The translations under genes were made by a program, and so were the position numbers. Below, piece after piece: positions 8,101 through 17,036 of a stretch of 64,000 nucleotides of DNA. Below the pieces are notes generated by a model. That model was not told where the DNA came from and ran no database searches. It saw nothing but the letters and a program-made list of their open reading frames with translations. The DNA lies in the NCBI RefSeq assembly GCF_001426665.1, contig NZ_LMEY01000031.1, positions 83,941 to 147,940 on the forward strand. The letters run 5' to 3'. The first letter of the stretch is position 1. Every line of letters begins with the position of its first letter. The DNA is from Rhizobium sp. Root1334 (lineage in GTDB: Bacteria > Pseudomonadota > Alphaproteobacteria > Rhizobiales > Rhizobiaceae).

Positions 8101-11100
8101 CGCCGCCAATTGATTGCGCGACGATGCCGTCAGCCCAGTCACCAGTGGTGGTGATGTGGCCTGCATGTGTCAGTGTAACCGTGTTGCCATGGGCGGCAGT
8201 ACCGCCTGCTCCACCCACGCCAACTGAGAAATTGTATTTGCTGTCTTCGTCATCGGGCTCGTCCGAATCGTCGGACGTGGCGGACGCCATCGAACCGCCG
8301 AGCCCGCCGCCACCGCCAATGGACTGAGCCAGCACCCCGTCGGCATCGCCACCGAAAGTAGCGATATTGCCCGCTGTTTTGACGTTGATGACACCCCCGT
8401 CGCCGCCGCCACCACCGGTACGGCCGACGGAAACCGTGACGTTGGCGGAAATCTCACCGTCGGGTGCTTCCGGATCAGCCCCTTCCTCTTCGCCGCCGGG
8501 CAGGCTGGCGCTGCCCGACAGGCCGACACTGACGCCTTGCGATGTTCCGCCACCGCCGCCGATCGACTGGACGAGCAGGCCGCGGGCGCCGGAACCATTG
8601 GTCTGCACGTTGGTGCCATTCTCAAACTGCACGGTCGCGTCACCGCCGGCGCCGCCGCCACTGCCCGAGCCACCGACCCCGACATTTGCCGTGAGGTTGA
8701 AGCCGCTGCCGATCTGCTTGCTGTTGACGCTGCCAATGCCACCATTGCCGCCGCCGCCGCCGATCGACTGCACCACGACTGCATTGGCATAGTCGTCGGC
8801 AGTCGCCACCCAGGCGGTGTCGTTGAGATCGACCGTGGCAGTACCGCCGTCGCCGCCGCCGCTGCCTGAGCCACCGACCGAGACGCCGATATCGGCGCTG
8901 ATCGTGTCCACCGTGCCGGCGGTCGCTGCCATCGATGACGCACTGCCGCCATTGCCGCCGCCGCCGCCGATCGATTGTGCCACAAGGCCATGCGACGACG
9001 CGCCTTTTGTGGAGATCCCGGTGTTGCCGTCCAGTGTCAGCGACACGTCGCCGCCGGTATGGGTCGATCCGCCGCTGCCGCCAACGGCCGTGGCCACGCT
9101 CATCGCCAGAGAGACGTCTTCGCCGGTCGGCACCGCCACGGTGAGTGCATCGGCAATCGAGGAACCGCCATTGCCGCCACCACCGCTGATAGACTGCGCC
9201 AGCACGCCGATCGCGTCAGTCACGTCGCCGCCGTCCTGGCCGGTCTGGATGACACTATCGGTCAGGTGTACGGCCACTTCTTGACTGTAGCCGCCGGACC
9301 CACCGGTGCCGCCCACTGCCACAGATGCCGTGAAGCCTATATCGGCGGCATAGGAGCTGGCGGAACCGCCATTGCCACCGCCGCCGCCAATCGACTGCGC
9401 CACGATGCCCGCGGCGTGCGAGCCCTGGGTCGTCAGGTACAGGCCCTGGAAGGCGACATTCACAGTGTTTGCGTAGCCGCCGCCGCCGCCGCCACCACCG
9501 ATCTGGAAGCTACCGAGCCCGGCATCGCCGCCCGTGGCGTTGCCGCCATTGCCGCCGCCGCCGCCGATCGACTGCGCGAGAATGCCGACAGCGCCAGAAC
9601 CTGCGGTCGCCACCGTCACGGCCTGCGGCGCTCCGGAGACTGTGGGGCAATCGCCGCCGGAATTTACATTGGTGACGCAGACCCATCCGCCGCTACCGCC
9701 GCCCGAGGCCGTGCCGCCGACGCCCAGTGCCGGAACACCCACCGACAGGTCGATCACATTGCCGCCGTTGCCGCCGCCTCCGCCGATCGATTGTGCCATG
9801 ATCGCATGCGACATCTCCCCCTGCGTCGTGATCGAGCCGCCAGTCAGCAATACGTTTGCATGGCTGCCGGAGCCGCCAGCCTCGCCCGAGCCTCCGACGG
9901 TCGCGATGCCCTTCGCTCCGCCACCCGAACCACCGCCGCCGCCGATCGACTGTGCCATGATGCCGATCGCCGCGTCGCCGGCCGTGCTGATGGCGCCCGA
10001 ACTCTCGACCTCGGCAGTGCCGGCATAGTTGCCGCTGCCGCCGGAACCGCCGATCGACAGGATGCCGCCCGTCATACCGGCGGCACCGCCGCCGCCGCTG
10101 ATCGATTGCGCGATGATGCCGTGCGCCGAATAGCCGGAGGTGGTGATCACGCCGGAATTCTGGACACTGGCCGTCTCGGCTTCCCCGCCGTCGCCACCAT
10201 CACCGCCCAGCTCGAGCGTCAGCCCATCGGCGATCCCGCCGGTGCCGCCGCTGCCGCCGATCGACTGCACCAGAATGCCGTAGGAATGCTCGCCCGAGGT
10301 GTTGATCGTTCCGCCAGCATTGTTGATGGTCGCGATGTTACCATTGCCGCCGTTACCGCCATTGCCCGCACCACCACCGAGCACGTCGGTGAAGTCGCCG
10401 CCGGTGCCGCCCCCGCCGCCGATCGAATGCAAGGTGACTGCAGCCGAAAAATCCCCAACTGTCGTGATCTGGGCGCCACTCGTCATATACGCGCCAACGG
10501 AACCGGCATCGCCACCGTAGCCGCCACCGCCGCTCGTGCCGACAACGGCCGTATCGTCGCCGCCGGTGCCGCCCTGACCGCCAATACTCCCGCCCAGCAG
10601 GCCGTAGGCCTGGTCGCCATCGGTCTTGATGGCGCCGTGGACGTTCATCTGAATCTCGCCGACGGCACCGCCGTTACCGCCCGAGCTGTCCTTCTCACCG
10701 TTTGCGCCGTCACCACCGCGCCCGCCCAAAGCCAGCGCGGCTATGCCGACAACATTGTCACCTTGGGTCGAAACCGTGGCGCCCGACTGGAGGGTCAGGG
10801 TCGAGTCGAAGGCGGAGCCGCTCCCACCGCGGCCTCCGGTCGTTGACTTCGTACCCTCGCCGCCGTCACCACCCTGACTGATCGCAACGATGCCGCCTGA
10901 CAGTTCGTTCATGCCGACACCGGTGGCAACCACGGTTATATCGGAATATGTGCTGATATTGATCTGGTCACCGTCTGCGCCGTCGCCGCCATGGTCAGAC
11001 GAGTCATGAGAATCCGTGCCGTCACCGCCCTGGCTCAGCGCATAGATGCCGCGCACACTGCCCGCGTCGTTCGCGTAGATGCTGATCGCGCCGGTGGATC

Positions 11101-12031
11101 CGTTATCGGACGGACTGTTCACGATATCGATGGAGCCGCCCGCGCCGCCCGCGCCGTTGTCGTCGCCGCCTGCTTGGCCGGTGGATTCGGCGGCAAGGCC
11201 CCAGACATAGTCCAGTCCGTTCAATGGGTTGGTCTCGCTGCCGAGATTCACTTGTCCGGTATTGGTGATATTGATGGTACCGCCGCCGCCGCCGGCACCA
11301 CCCGACTGGTCGCCCGCCGCGCCGCTATTCTGTTCGCCGCCGACACCGCCCTTGCTTACAGCAAAGATGCCGGCCATGCCTCTCGACGTGTTCGAGTTGA
11401 GAGATTCTACGGCCAGCGCCCCGTAGTTGGTGATCGTTATCGCGCCTCCAGCCCCTCCAGCCCCGCCGTTGGATTTGTAGTTGTCGTTATCCCAATCCCC
11501 GTCGCCGCCGAAGCTCGTCGCCGAAATCAAGCTGCCGATCGAGCCTGGATCTGTCGAGCTCGTCAGGGTTATGGAGCCGGAATTGGTGATCGTCACGGAA
11601 CCGCCCGCGCCAGCGCTTCCCTCGTCGACGCCTGCGCCACCCATTGTATAGGTCATGATGACGCCGCCGACGGATTCCGACGGCACTGTGTAAGGCAGGC
11701 TTGCGCCGGCTGTATACGAGGCCTGGGTGTCGAGCGTTATGTTCGCCCCGGGCTCGCCGTCCTTTTTATCGTCTTCATCAGCACCGCTGTCGCCCCAACA
11801 GGCGGACCACGTGTATCCATAGTCGGCCTGGCCGATTGTCTGGGTCGCGGCCCCGGTGCAGCCCGCATACGCATTGCCGGCCACGGTTGCGCCGCCGAGA
11901 CCCAAGGCCAGCACCATCAGCAGACGCGATGTGTTTCGATCGGACAAGACTGCCGCCTGGTCGCTACGCCTGGATGAAGGGAGGGATGATGATCTGTGAC
12001 GGATCTTTCCGGTGCGTACAACATGCCTCAT
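5198..12031 (-). CDS. Giant glycine-rich autotransporter (type Va secretion), surface adhesin-like
   Basis: 2277 residues from the ATG at 12031, preceded by a G-rich ribosome binding site; the frame runs on to 12181 without support. A long signal peptide (about 56 residues; basic N-region, then LLMVLALGLGGATVAGNAYA) targets the Sec pathway. The passenger holds about 20 units of 70-110 residues, each with a core like GIVAQSIGGGGGNGG, typical of a glycine-rich beta-helix. An all-beta autotransporter domain of about 290 residues starts near TYAMQAGVQVEVSPDWFVG and ends in LRLGYKF with the terminal Phe needed for outer-membrane insertion. Domain order and terminus are complete. Cell adhesion or biofilm is the likely role, inferred from the family. 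It is divergent from a two-component system that may control it. Confidence 0.93.
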   Translation of the reverse strand: MRHVVRTGKIRHRSSSLPSSRRSDQAAVLSDRNTSRLLMVLALGLGGATVAGNAYAGCTGAATQTIGQADYGYTWSACWGDSGADEDDKKDGEPGANITLDTQASYTAGASLPYTVPSESVGGVIMTYTMGGAGVDEGSAGAGGSVTITNSGSITLTSSTDPGSIGSLISATSFGGDGDWDNDNYKSNGGAGGAGGAITITNYGALAVESLNSNTSRGMAGIFAVSKGGVGGEQNSGAAGDQSGGAGGGGGTINITNTGQVNLGSETNPLNGLDYVWGLAAESTGQAGGDDNGAGGAGGSIDIVNSPSDNGSTGAISIYANDAGSVRGIYALSQGGDGTDSHDSSDHGGDGADGDQINISTYSDITVVATGVGMNELSGGIVAISQGGDGGEGTKSTTGGRGGSGSAFDSTLTLQSGATVSTQGDNVVGIAALALGGRGGDGANGEKDSSGGNGGAVGEIQMNVHGAIKTDGDQAYGLLGGSIGGQGGTGGDDTAVVGTSGGGGYGGDAGSVGAYMTSGAQITTVGDFSAAVTLHSIGGGGGTGGDFTDVLGGGAGNGGNGGNGNIATINNAGGTINTSGEHSYGILVQSIGGSGGTGGIADGLTLELGGDGGDGGEAETASVQNSGVITTSGYSAHGIIAQSISGGGGAAGMTGGILSIGGSGGSGNYAGTAEVESSGAISTAGDAAIGIMAQSIGGGGGSGGGAKGIATVGGSGEAGGSGSHANVLLTGGSITTQGEMSHAIMAQSIGGGGGNGGNVIDLSVGVPALGVGGTASGGGSGGWVCVTNVNSGGDCPTVSGAPQAVTVATAGSGAVGILAQSIGGGGGNGGNATGGDAGLGSFQIGGGGGGGGYANTVNVAFQGLYLTTQGSHAAGIVAQSIGGGGGNGGSASSYAADIGFTASVAVGGTGGSGGYSQEVAVHLTDSVIQTGQDGGDVTDAIGVLAQSISGGGGNGGSSIADALTVAVPTGEDVSLAMSVATAVGGSGGSTHTGGDVSLTLDGNTGISTKGASSHGLVAQSIGGGGGNGGSASSMAATAGTVDTISADIGVSVGGSGSGGGDGGTATVDLNDTAWVATADDYANAVVVQSIGGGGGNGGIGSVNSKQIGSGFNLTANVGVGGSGSGGGAGGDATVQFENGTNVQTNGSGARGLLVQSIGGGGGTSQGVSVGLSGSASLPGGEEEGADPEAPDGEISANVTVSVGRTGGGGGDGGVINVKTAGNIATFGGDADGVLAQSIGGGGGLGGSMASATSDDSDEPDDEDSKYNFSVGVGGAGGTAAHGNTVTLTHAGHITTTGDWADGIVAQSIGGGGGTAGTSSMSGSKATASIDVGVGGHGGGGGNGGAVTITFDSDQGTAGIATAGYSAHGVLLQSIGGGGGQGGDGSDQAVGGITVGGGIGGSGGAGGDGGKITVAAASWLSLQTKGDDSIGVLAQSIGGGGGVGGAGSSNAAGDDDSHAIDLVVGGSGGVGGSGGEIDLNYGGSVDTYGDRAHGIVAQSIGGGGGIGGAGEADSIGSLVVGGAGGGTIDGGVVMVDLTNDSAIHTGGLAAHGIVAQSIGGGGGIGGSVSGASLSFNGMSPGNNGDGNDVTVMIDGDIITTGDYAFGVLAQSIGGGGGFGGNASGAFIGSNGNLSSTGKSGDVTVSLDAGRSIQATGKDSIGIFAQSDAGTNNNGKINVTVDGSVTGGSGDNGAGVLVSGGKDNLLTVNAGGSVSAASGIAVKYTPGRTSPAGSTLTAFNYGTISGSVSQVSVEGDAPTGKISTGDAMPKAGRVGQDMAISIVNGTGGLLTDAEIYEADVMNHGRLMIGHSDGVDATRITGDLTQDTGGILALTADFAGSRMDRLTIEGDATLDGKFAVNAISVLPDISLPFLTVAGTLDHSLSAQSALFDYAITQAGNELSVSAESAHFAEPGFTLNEDQSNVADHLQEIWDMGGGSFGTLFGTLGSLADDTSASYRSALSDISPGISGAAAAGSIALTQQRLDLLLSCPMFAPGTLFLTETSCAWSQAGAQTLDQKAMDGVSGFNTKTYAMQAGVQVEVSPDWFVGFAGGYDRSAIRGDDGRVSADGDIVYAGASLKHQAGPWLLSGAIAGSYGWYDNTRAIRIPGFAGQAEGDPNIYNVSARVRAAYTFAQGSYYVRPLVDLDLIYSHADGYRESGAGALDLLVDGAGQWSFHATPAIEVGTQVEVSETTSMRAFAAAGVSFSSVDSWDTSARLANAPAGIGTFDSAVPLANVVGRLTAGIDLTSDDGLSLRMSYQGSFSDTYTSHGGTLRLGYKF

Positions 12032-12317
12032 GCGATGAGCCCCCCAAAAGTGAAGCGAACGATAAGGCGACAAGGACAGAAGATTCAACCGAACAAAACG
12101 ATTCAATTCTGACCAAATCCTGCATGCGACGTTCGGTGTACGTTCCTTGGGATTTGCCGGTCGATGACAACCAAACATCATTCGATCAATTCAGCTGAAT
12201 TCCTACAAATTCTTACATCACTTGATTATTCTTGCGTCCGAGCTCGTCTCCTGCCAGCTATATGTTGTTTTCTTACGTGACTTGCAGCAGCAGGAGCCAC
12301 TGTAAAAATGCTCAAGA

Positions 12318-13766
12318 ATGCTTGATCTCAAGACAATCCTGGTCGTTAATCTGGCGACTGCCAGCCTGCAGGCGGTCGTCTGGATTTTTGTCTGGCTTGC
12401 CTGGCGGCATCTCTACGAACTCAAGCTTCTTGCAGCGGGGTTTACCGCAATTGCCATAGGGCTTCTCTTGATGATTTTGAGGGCCGAACAACCGGCAGCA
12501 TGGTCCATCGTGCTGCACAACACGGTTATCAAACTTGGTCTAGTCCTGCTCGCCGAAGGGCTGGCGCGCTTCCTGGGCCAACCCCGCCACACTTGGATCG
12601 GAATCTCGCTGCTGATTTTTCAGGTCGTGGTCTGGAGCATCGCCCTTGCCGTCGATCCGGGGAACCTTGCCCACCGCATCCACTCATCGACCCTTTTCAC
12701 GATCATCATGATGTCCGTGATGTGCCTGGCGCTCCTGCGTGACCGGACACAACCCTGGCTTTTACGATGGTTTACGATTGTGGTACTGGGCGAATATATC
12801 GCAGCCAGTATAGTTCACAGCGCCATCGAGTATTGGAATCCGGCAGCGGCCCAAGACATCACGGTCCTCGACAATCGCAACGCGTGGTACCTGTTGCAGG
12901 GCGTTCTATTTCTGATCGCTCTGTTCGCCTGCCTCCTCTTCATGGTCAGTTCGCGACTATCAGCGGCCCTGCGCGAAAAGAACGACGCTTTGTCCCGGGA
13001 AGTGGTGGAACGCAGGAGCCTTGAAAAGCAATTGAGTACCAGCCTCGAAACCGAACGCGCCCTTCGTGAAGAACAGGCCGACTTCATGCGCATTGTCAGT
13101 CACGAGTTTCGGACGCCCCTGGCGGTCATCCGAAATGCCGCCGACATGATCGGCCTTGTCGGAGACCGATCGCGTGAAGCAACAATGGAACGGCTTTCCG
13201 GAATTGGTGAGGCGCTGGACCGGCTGTTCTCGCTGATTGATCGCTTCATGACGAACGACCGCGACAATGGCTTTCGACCGCAATCGATGCAGATCGGATC
13301 TCTCCTGGCCGATGTGCAGTTGCATTTCGACATGACCGGGCGGGGTGAACGGTTGCATTTCAAGACGGGCGGCGAAGCAACTTCGATTTTCGTCGATCCC
13401 GATATGCTGGCAACCGTCGTCATCAATCTCATCGACAACGCGCTCAAATATTCGCCCGAGACCCAGCCCATTCACATTGATACCCTGTCGGCACATGGCT
13501 CCGTCGTTATCCAGGTGTCTGATCGCGGTATCGGCATACCGAAAGCTGAGTTGCACAAGATTGGCCGCCGCTTCTTCCGAGCCTCGAACGCCAAGGCCGG
13601 AAGCGGGACCGGGCTTGGTCTTTACTCTTCCCGTAAGCTTCTGGCCTATCATGGCGGCGCATTGGAGTTGCACCCCCGTGAAGGAGGGGGAACGGCGGCT
13701 GTGGCGCGCGTGCCTGTGTTGAACGGAGCGACAGAGCCCGCCCTGCAAGAGGAGTTGGTGACTTGA
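12318..13766 (+). CDS. Membrane sensor histidine kinase
   Basis: 482 residues. The first 210 or so residues contain about six to seven hydrophobic segments with short loops, so the sensor is mostly within the membrane. A charged coiled-coil-like linker (LREKNDALSREVVERRSLEKQL) leads to the HisKA domain with the phospho-acceptor His262 in VSHEFRTPLAVI. The ATPase part shows the N box (VVINLIDNALKYSPE), G1 (VSDRGIGIPKAE) and G2 (GSGTGLGLYSSRKLL). The stop overlaps the TTG start of the response regulator, so the pair is co-translated. It sits back to back with the autotransporter gene, 286 bases away. The signal is unknown. Confidence 0.92.
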   Translation: MLDLKTILVVNLATASLQAVVWIFVWLAWRHLYELKLLAAGFTAIAIGLLLMILRAEQPAAWSIVLHNTVIKLGLVLLAEGLARFLGQPRHTWIGISLLIFQVVVWSIALAVDPGNLAHRIHSSTLFTIIMMSVMCLALLRDRTQPWLLRWFTIVVLGEYIAASIVHSAIEYWNPAAAQDITVLDNRNAWYLLQGVLFLIALFACLLFMVSSRLSAALREKNDALSREVVERRSLEKQLSTSLETERALREEQADFMRIVSHEFRTPLAVIRNAADMIGLVGDRSREATMERLSGIGEALDRLFSLIDRFMTNDRDNGFRPQSMQIGSLLADVQLHFDMTGRGERLHFKTGGEATSIFVDPDMLATVVINLIDNALKYSPETQPIHIDTLSAHGSVVIQVSDRGIGIPKAELHKIGRRFFRASNAKAGSGTGLGLYSSRKLLAYHGGALELHPREGGGTAAVARVPVLNGATEPALQEELVT

Positions 13767-14458
13767 CCCGCATTTTGATCGTCGAGGACGAACAGCGGCT
13801 GCGCAAGGATCTGGTTGATTTCCTGGGATTGTGCGGTTTCACGGCCGAAGGGACTGCGACAGCAGACGGCTTGCGCCGGGCACTGGCAAATGATGAGCCA
13901 CCTGACGTGATCATCCTCGATGTCGGGCTGCCTGATGGCAATGGGTTCGACCTGGCCAGCGAAATCCGCGGAACCTATCGTTGTGGAATCATCATGTTGA
14001 CAGCTCTTGGCGACGGCGACGACCGTATTCGAGGCTTTGAAAGCGGTGCTGACATTTATCTCGTCAAGCACAGTACCTTGCGGGAGATCGAAGCCGCGAT
14101 CCGGAGCCTGCTTCGGCGAACAGGGGATCAGGCTGATTTTGCGGACAACACGGCAGGTAAATGGGCGCTGGACAGCAGAAACTGGACCCTCACGGCGCCG
14201 AACCAGCGTTCACTCAAGCTAACGGCAACCGAGTTCGCGCTTGTCAGGACGCTTTGCAAACATGACGGTGGTGTTTGCGCGCGCAAGGAGCTGGCGGAAA
14301 CCATTGCCCGCCCCAAAACCCATTTCGACAACCGGCACCTGGATGCAGTCGTAAGCCGCCTTCGCCGCAAGATAGGCGAGCAGACCAACCTGGAAGTGCC
14401 AATCAAGGTGGTCTATGGCGTTGGTTATACCTTCACAGCCCCGGCAGTCTTGCAATGA
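13763..14458 (+). CDS. OmpR/PhoB-type response regulator
   Basis: 231 residues from a TTG that overlaps the kinase stop by 4 bases and is preceded by GAGGAG. The receiver domain covers residues 1-118, with the acidic pair VEDEQ near the start, the phospho-acceptor Asp53 in VIILDVGLPDGNG, the conserved TAL and the Lys in YLVKHSTL. The C-terminal winged helix (residues about 130-228) contains LKLTATEFALVRTLCKHDGG, the recognition region HLDAVVSRLRRKIGEQ and the final VYGVGYTF. It should be phosphorylated by the adjacent kinase. The divergent autotransporter is the obvious candidate target. Confidence 0.93.
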   Translation: MTRILIVEDEQRLRKDLVDFLGLCGFTAEGTATADGLRRALANDEPPDVIILDVGLPDGNGFDLASEIRGTYRCGIIMLTALGDGDDRIRGFESGADIYLVKHSTLREIEAAIRSLLRRTGDQADFADNTAGKWALDSRNWTLTAPNQRSLKLTATEFALVRTLCKHDGGVCARKELAETIARPKTHFDNRHLDAVVSRLRRKIGEQTNLEVPIKVVYGVGYTFTAPAVLQ

Positions 14459-14551
14459 AGCTCCGGCGCGAGACCGGCGTGACACGAAGGCCGCCAAGCA
14501 GTTGCTCATCAGGCAATCCAGCGGAACTTTCACCATTTTGCCTGGTGGCTT

Positions 14552-14986
14552 CTACCTCGAAACGAATTTCCCCTCGTAGCGTGCGCGGAAGTTCCGGCGT
14601 TCGGAATCCTGCACAAAGCACACGAAAATCAACTCAAGATCGGAATCGCTATCTACACGCCCGAGAATGCTCAGCGTAACAACGACCGCGCCAGGATAAT
14701 TTGAGCCAAGCTGGATCGCCGCCGCGGTGATCTCATTAAGCGACGGCCCGCTCTGCTGGTCGTTGCATAAATATACAGTCCAAAACTGCGCCTTCTCCCA
14801 GATGCCACGCAACGCATCGACGACTTCCTGTTTGAATTCTTCTGCGTCCATATCATTCGGCCGTGAGAAGGTATGGCCGCCGTGGACACTGAAGTAACCG
14901 TCGAATGCCGGAGTTCCCGATAGAGAAGTCTCTATTCTCTCGAACGCAGCATCTGCATCTATGAAGGTGCGAAAGAAGATGGCCAT
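14552..14986 (-). CDS. Hypothetical cytoplasmic protein
   Basis: 144 residues, no signal peptide or membrane helix. It begins MAIFFRTFIDADAAFERIE and contains DGYFSVHGGHTFSRP and WTVYLCNDQQSG. The composition is that of a normal soluble alpha/beta protein, and codon use matches the neighbours. I do not recognise the family. It ends 94 bases from the response-regulator stop on the opposite strand (convergent), and no partner gene is close. Confidence 0.6.
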   Translation of the reverse strand: MAIFFRTFIDADAAFERIETSLSGTPAFDGYFSVHGGHTFSRPNDMDAEEFKQEVVDALRGIWEKAQFWTVYLCNDQQSGPSLNEITAAAIQLGSNYPGAVVVTLSILGRVDSDSDLELIFVCFVQDSERRNFRARYEGKFVSR

Positions 14987-15175
14987 TGGCCCTCCAAATT
15001 AGGCGTAATGTCAGGTCAACCTGATTGTGATGGACGGCCATTGAGGGCGAATCTGGTTCGCAGGGTTCACGGCGAAGCTTGCCTGGACCTGAAGGAGACG
15101 TTCCTGATTGCCGGACGAACCGGGGTCATGCACGTTGTGGCGACCCTGCTCCTCTAAGAGGGATCAGATCTGATC

Positions 15176-15334
15176 AACCTTTCCACGCCCGAATTTCGCC
15201 ACCCAAAGCCGGACCCTTTGATGCGAGACCAAGACCCCACGGGCAGCCAGCAAGCCCTCGACCATTCGCAGGCAGAGAGGTAGGCTGAAATTGAGCCACA
15301 CGGCGTTGGCAATGATTTCAACGAGAGAGCAATG
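15176..15334 (-). pseudogene. IS6-family transposase remnant (N-terminal helix-turn-helix region)
   Basis: The minus strand reads VEIIANAVWLNFSLPLCLR followed by MVEGLLAARGVLVSHQRVRL and WVAKFG. This matches the start of IS6/IS26-type transposases (the HRFPPEIIAHAVWLYFRF region, then SLRDVEDLLAERG and VSYETVRRWVLKFG). Similarity stops after about 50 residues, with no DDE core, no start codon in context and no terminal repeats seen. The flanking 14987-15175 and 15335-15370 show no gene. Confidence 0.7.
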
Positions 15335-15370
15335 GTGCCACAGTGAACGGCAGGCTGGCGTGCCTTTCGA

Positions 15371-16189
15371 TCACAATGCAGCAGCGCTTTGCCAAATCAC
15401 GTAGATGCTGACAGTGAAGATGACCCAACGAAAAATAACGGCTAGTGCGGTGCGATGGCTGGCAAGATGGCCGGCCGCAATCGTCCCAACGATCCCCCCG
15501 CCCATGCCTCCGGCGATAAAGTATCCGGCCATCAGCCAATCGACATAACCCGACAGGGCATAGTTCACCGCTGTCGTGAGCCCGAACGTGCCGACGGCGA
15601 ACAGGGATGTGCCGACCGCGTTGATGAGAGGCATTCGGGTCGATAGCAGCAGCCCAGGCACAATCAGAAACCCGCCTCCGATGCCAAAGAACCCGGAACC
15701 GAACCCAGTTGCGAGCGCGACCGCACCAGTTTTGCCCTGCGTTTGTATTGTCAACGAACGAGCGGTGATGTCCGCTTGGTTCTGCACATTGCGCATTGCA
15801 AAGCTGACGAACATCATCAACAGGCCAAAGGCGAACAACAGGCTCTGGCCGTTCACGAATTTACCGAAGCTAGAACCGAGATAGGCGCCGAGGGCGCCGG
15901 CAAATGCAAAGATCAGTGCGCAGCGCCACCAGACATGGCCCTTGATCGCGTGGCCGATCAGATTGAGGTAGGCGTTAACCGAGACGCAAAGCGCCCCGGT
16001 TCCGATCGCCGTATGAACGTCGCGGATGCCAACCACATAGACGAGGAGTGGCGTCGCTAATATCGACCCGCCGCCTCCGATCAGACCCAGCACGCAGCCA
16101 ATCAGCGATCCGGAAGCGATTGCGAGAAGGACCTGGTGGAGCGAACCGTCCAAGTGGTCAAGCTCCCCATACCGACCCGGGAAGGGCAT
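15371..16189 (-). CDS. TauE/SafE family sulfite (anion) exporter
   Basis: 272 residues with eight to nine hydrophobic segments. The two TauE repeats are visible as GLIGGGGSILATPLLVYVVG near residue 37 and GFGSGFFGIGGGFLIVPGLLL near residue 165, the characteristic GxxxGxGGGxxxxP signature. TauE proteins export sulfite or sulfoacetate-like anions. The start overlaps the end of the upstream MBL-fold gene by 32 bases, so the two are co-translated, and export of the sulfite made by that enzyme is the natural role. Third gene of the desulfurase/dioxygenase/exporter operon. Confidence 0.88.
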   Translation of the reverse strand: MPFPGRYGELDHLDGSLHQVLLAIASGSLIGCVLGLIGGGGSILATPLLVYVVGIRDVHTAIGTGALCVSVNAYLNLIGHAIKGHVWWRCALIFAFAGALGAYLGSSFGKFVNGQSLLFAFGLLMMFVSFAMRNVQNQADITARSLTIQTQGKTGAVALATGFGSGFFGIGGGFLIVPGLLLSTRMPLINAVGTSLFAVGTFGLTTAVNYALSGYVDWLMAGYFIAGGMGGGIVGTIAAGHLASHRTALAVIFRWVIFTVSIYVIWQSAAAL

Positions 16190-17036
16190 CGAGCGGGATC
16201 TTCAAGTAACGCCGGCCGTTCTCCTCGCAGGCAGGCAGTTCTCCGCCGCGAATATTGATCTGCAGCGCATGCAGTATGAGCTTAGGCATTGGCAAGGTTG
16301 CATCACGCGCCTCGCGCAGTCTGACAAAGTCCGTCATGGACCGGCCTGCGACATGGGGATTGCTAGCCTTCTGCTCGGCGATAGAGCTTTCCCAAAGCGC
16401 CTCACGCCCGCCTGGCCGATAGTCATGGCCAGTGAACAACCGGGTTTCCTCGGGCAGGTTCAGGATATCGTTGATCGATTTCCAAAGATCGGTGGCGTTG
16501 CCGCCGGGGAAATCCGCGCGCGCGGAACCGCTATCGGGCATGAAGAGCGTGTCGTGGATGAAGGCGGCGTCGCCAATCAGATAAGTGATCGAGGCCAGCG
16601 TATGCCCCGGCGAATGCATCACTCGAACGTCGAGATCACCGATCTTGAAGGTTTCTGCGCCGGCAAACAGACGATCCCATTGCGACCCGTCGCAGGCGAA
16701 ATCCGGCCAGTTATAGATCTGCGCCCAGATTTTCTGCACGTCTCTGACATGCTCGCCGATCGCGGTGGGGGCACCGGTCTTGGCCTTCAGGTATCGCGCT
16801 GCGGAAAAATGATCCGCATGCGGATGGGTATCCAGGATCCACACGACCTGAAGGCCGTGGCTACGAACGTGGTCGAGGATGGCGTCGGCGTTGGCGGTGG
16901 CCGTCGAGCCCGACTTCTCGTCGAAATCGAGAACCGGATCGATGATGGCGCACTGGCGGGTATTCGGACAGGCGACGACATACTGAATACTGCCGGTACG
17001 GGCATCGTAGAAGCCTTTGACCTCAGGCTGCAGCAT
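16158..17036 (-). CDS. MBL-fold persulfide dioxygenase-like protein
   Basis: 292 residues from the ATG at 17036 (MLQPEVKGFYDARTG); the frame is open further upstream, inside the preceding gene. The metal-binding motif THPHADH (residues about 70-76), the later HSPGHT, the HDTLFMPDSGSARADFPGG segment and FTGHDYRP are those of ETHE1/Blh-type persulfide dioxygenases, which carry a single non-haem iron and oxidise glutathione persulfide to sulfite. It overlaps the upstream aminotransferase stop by 14 bases and the downstream exporter start by 32. The role fits a route from cysteine sulfur to sulfite to export. Confidence 0.88.
   Translation of the reverse strand: MLQPEVKGFYDARTGSIQYVVACPNTRQCAIIDPVLDFDEKSGSTATANADAILDHVRSHGLQVVWILDTHPHADHFSAARYLKAKTGAPTAIGEHVRDVQKIWAQIYNWPDFACDGSQWDRLFAGAETFKIGDLDVRVMHSPGHTLASITYLIGDAAFIHDTLFMPDSGSARADFPGGNATDLWKSINDILNLPEETRLFTGHDYRPGGREALWESSIAEQKASNPHVAGRSMTDFVRLREARDATLPMPKLILHALQINIRGGELPACEENGRRYLKIPLDALPGSVWGA

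Noticed and set aside
8975..10846. Long open frame (623 codons) on the plus strand within the autotransporter gene
   Set aside because: It is the antisense shadow of a highly repetitive GC-rich gene. The composition (Ala, Arg, Asp rich) and lack of any domain or start context argue against a real gene.
5198..12031. CRISPR-like regularity of CCGCCGATCGACTG blocks
   Set aside because: The blocks are coding repeats for GGGGG and QSI motifs in one protein; the intervals vary in length and are in frame, and no cas genes are nearby.
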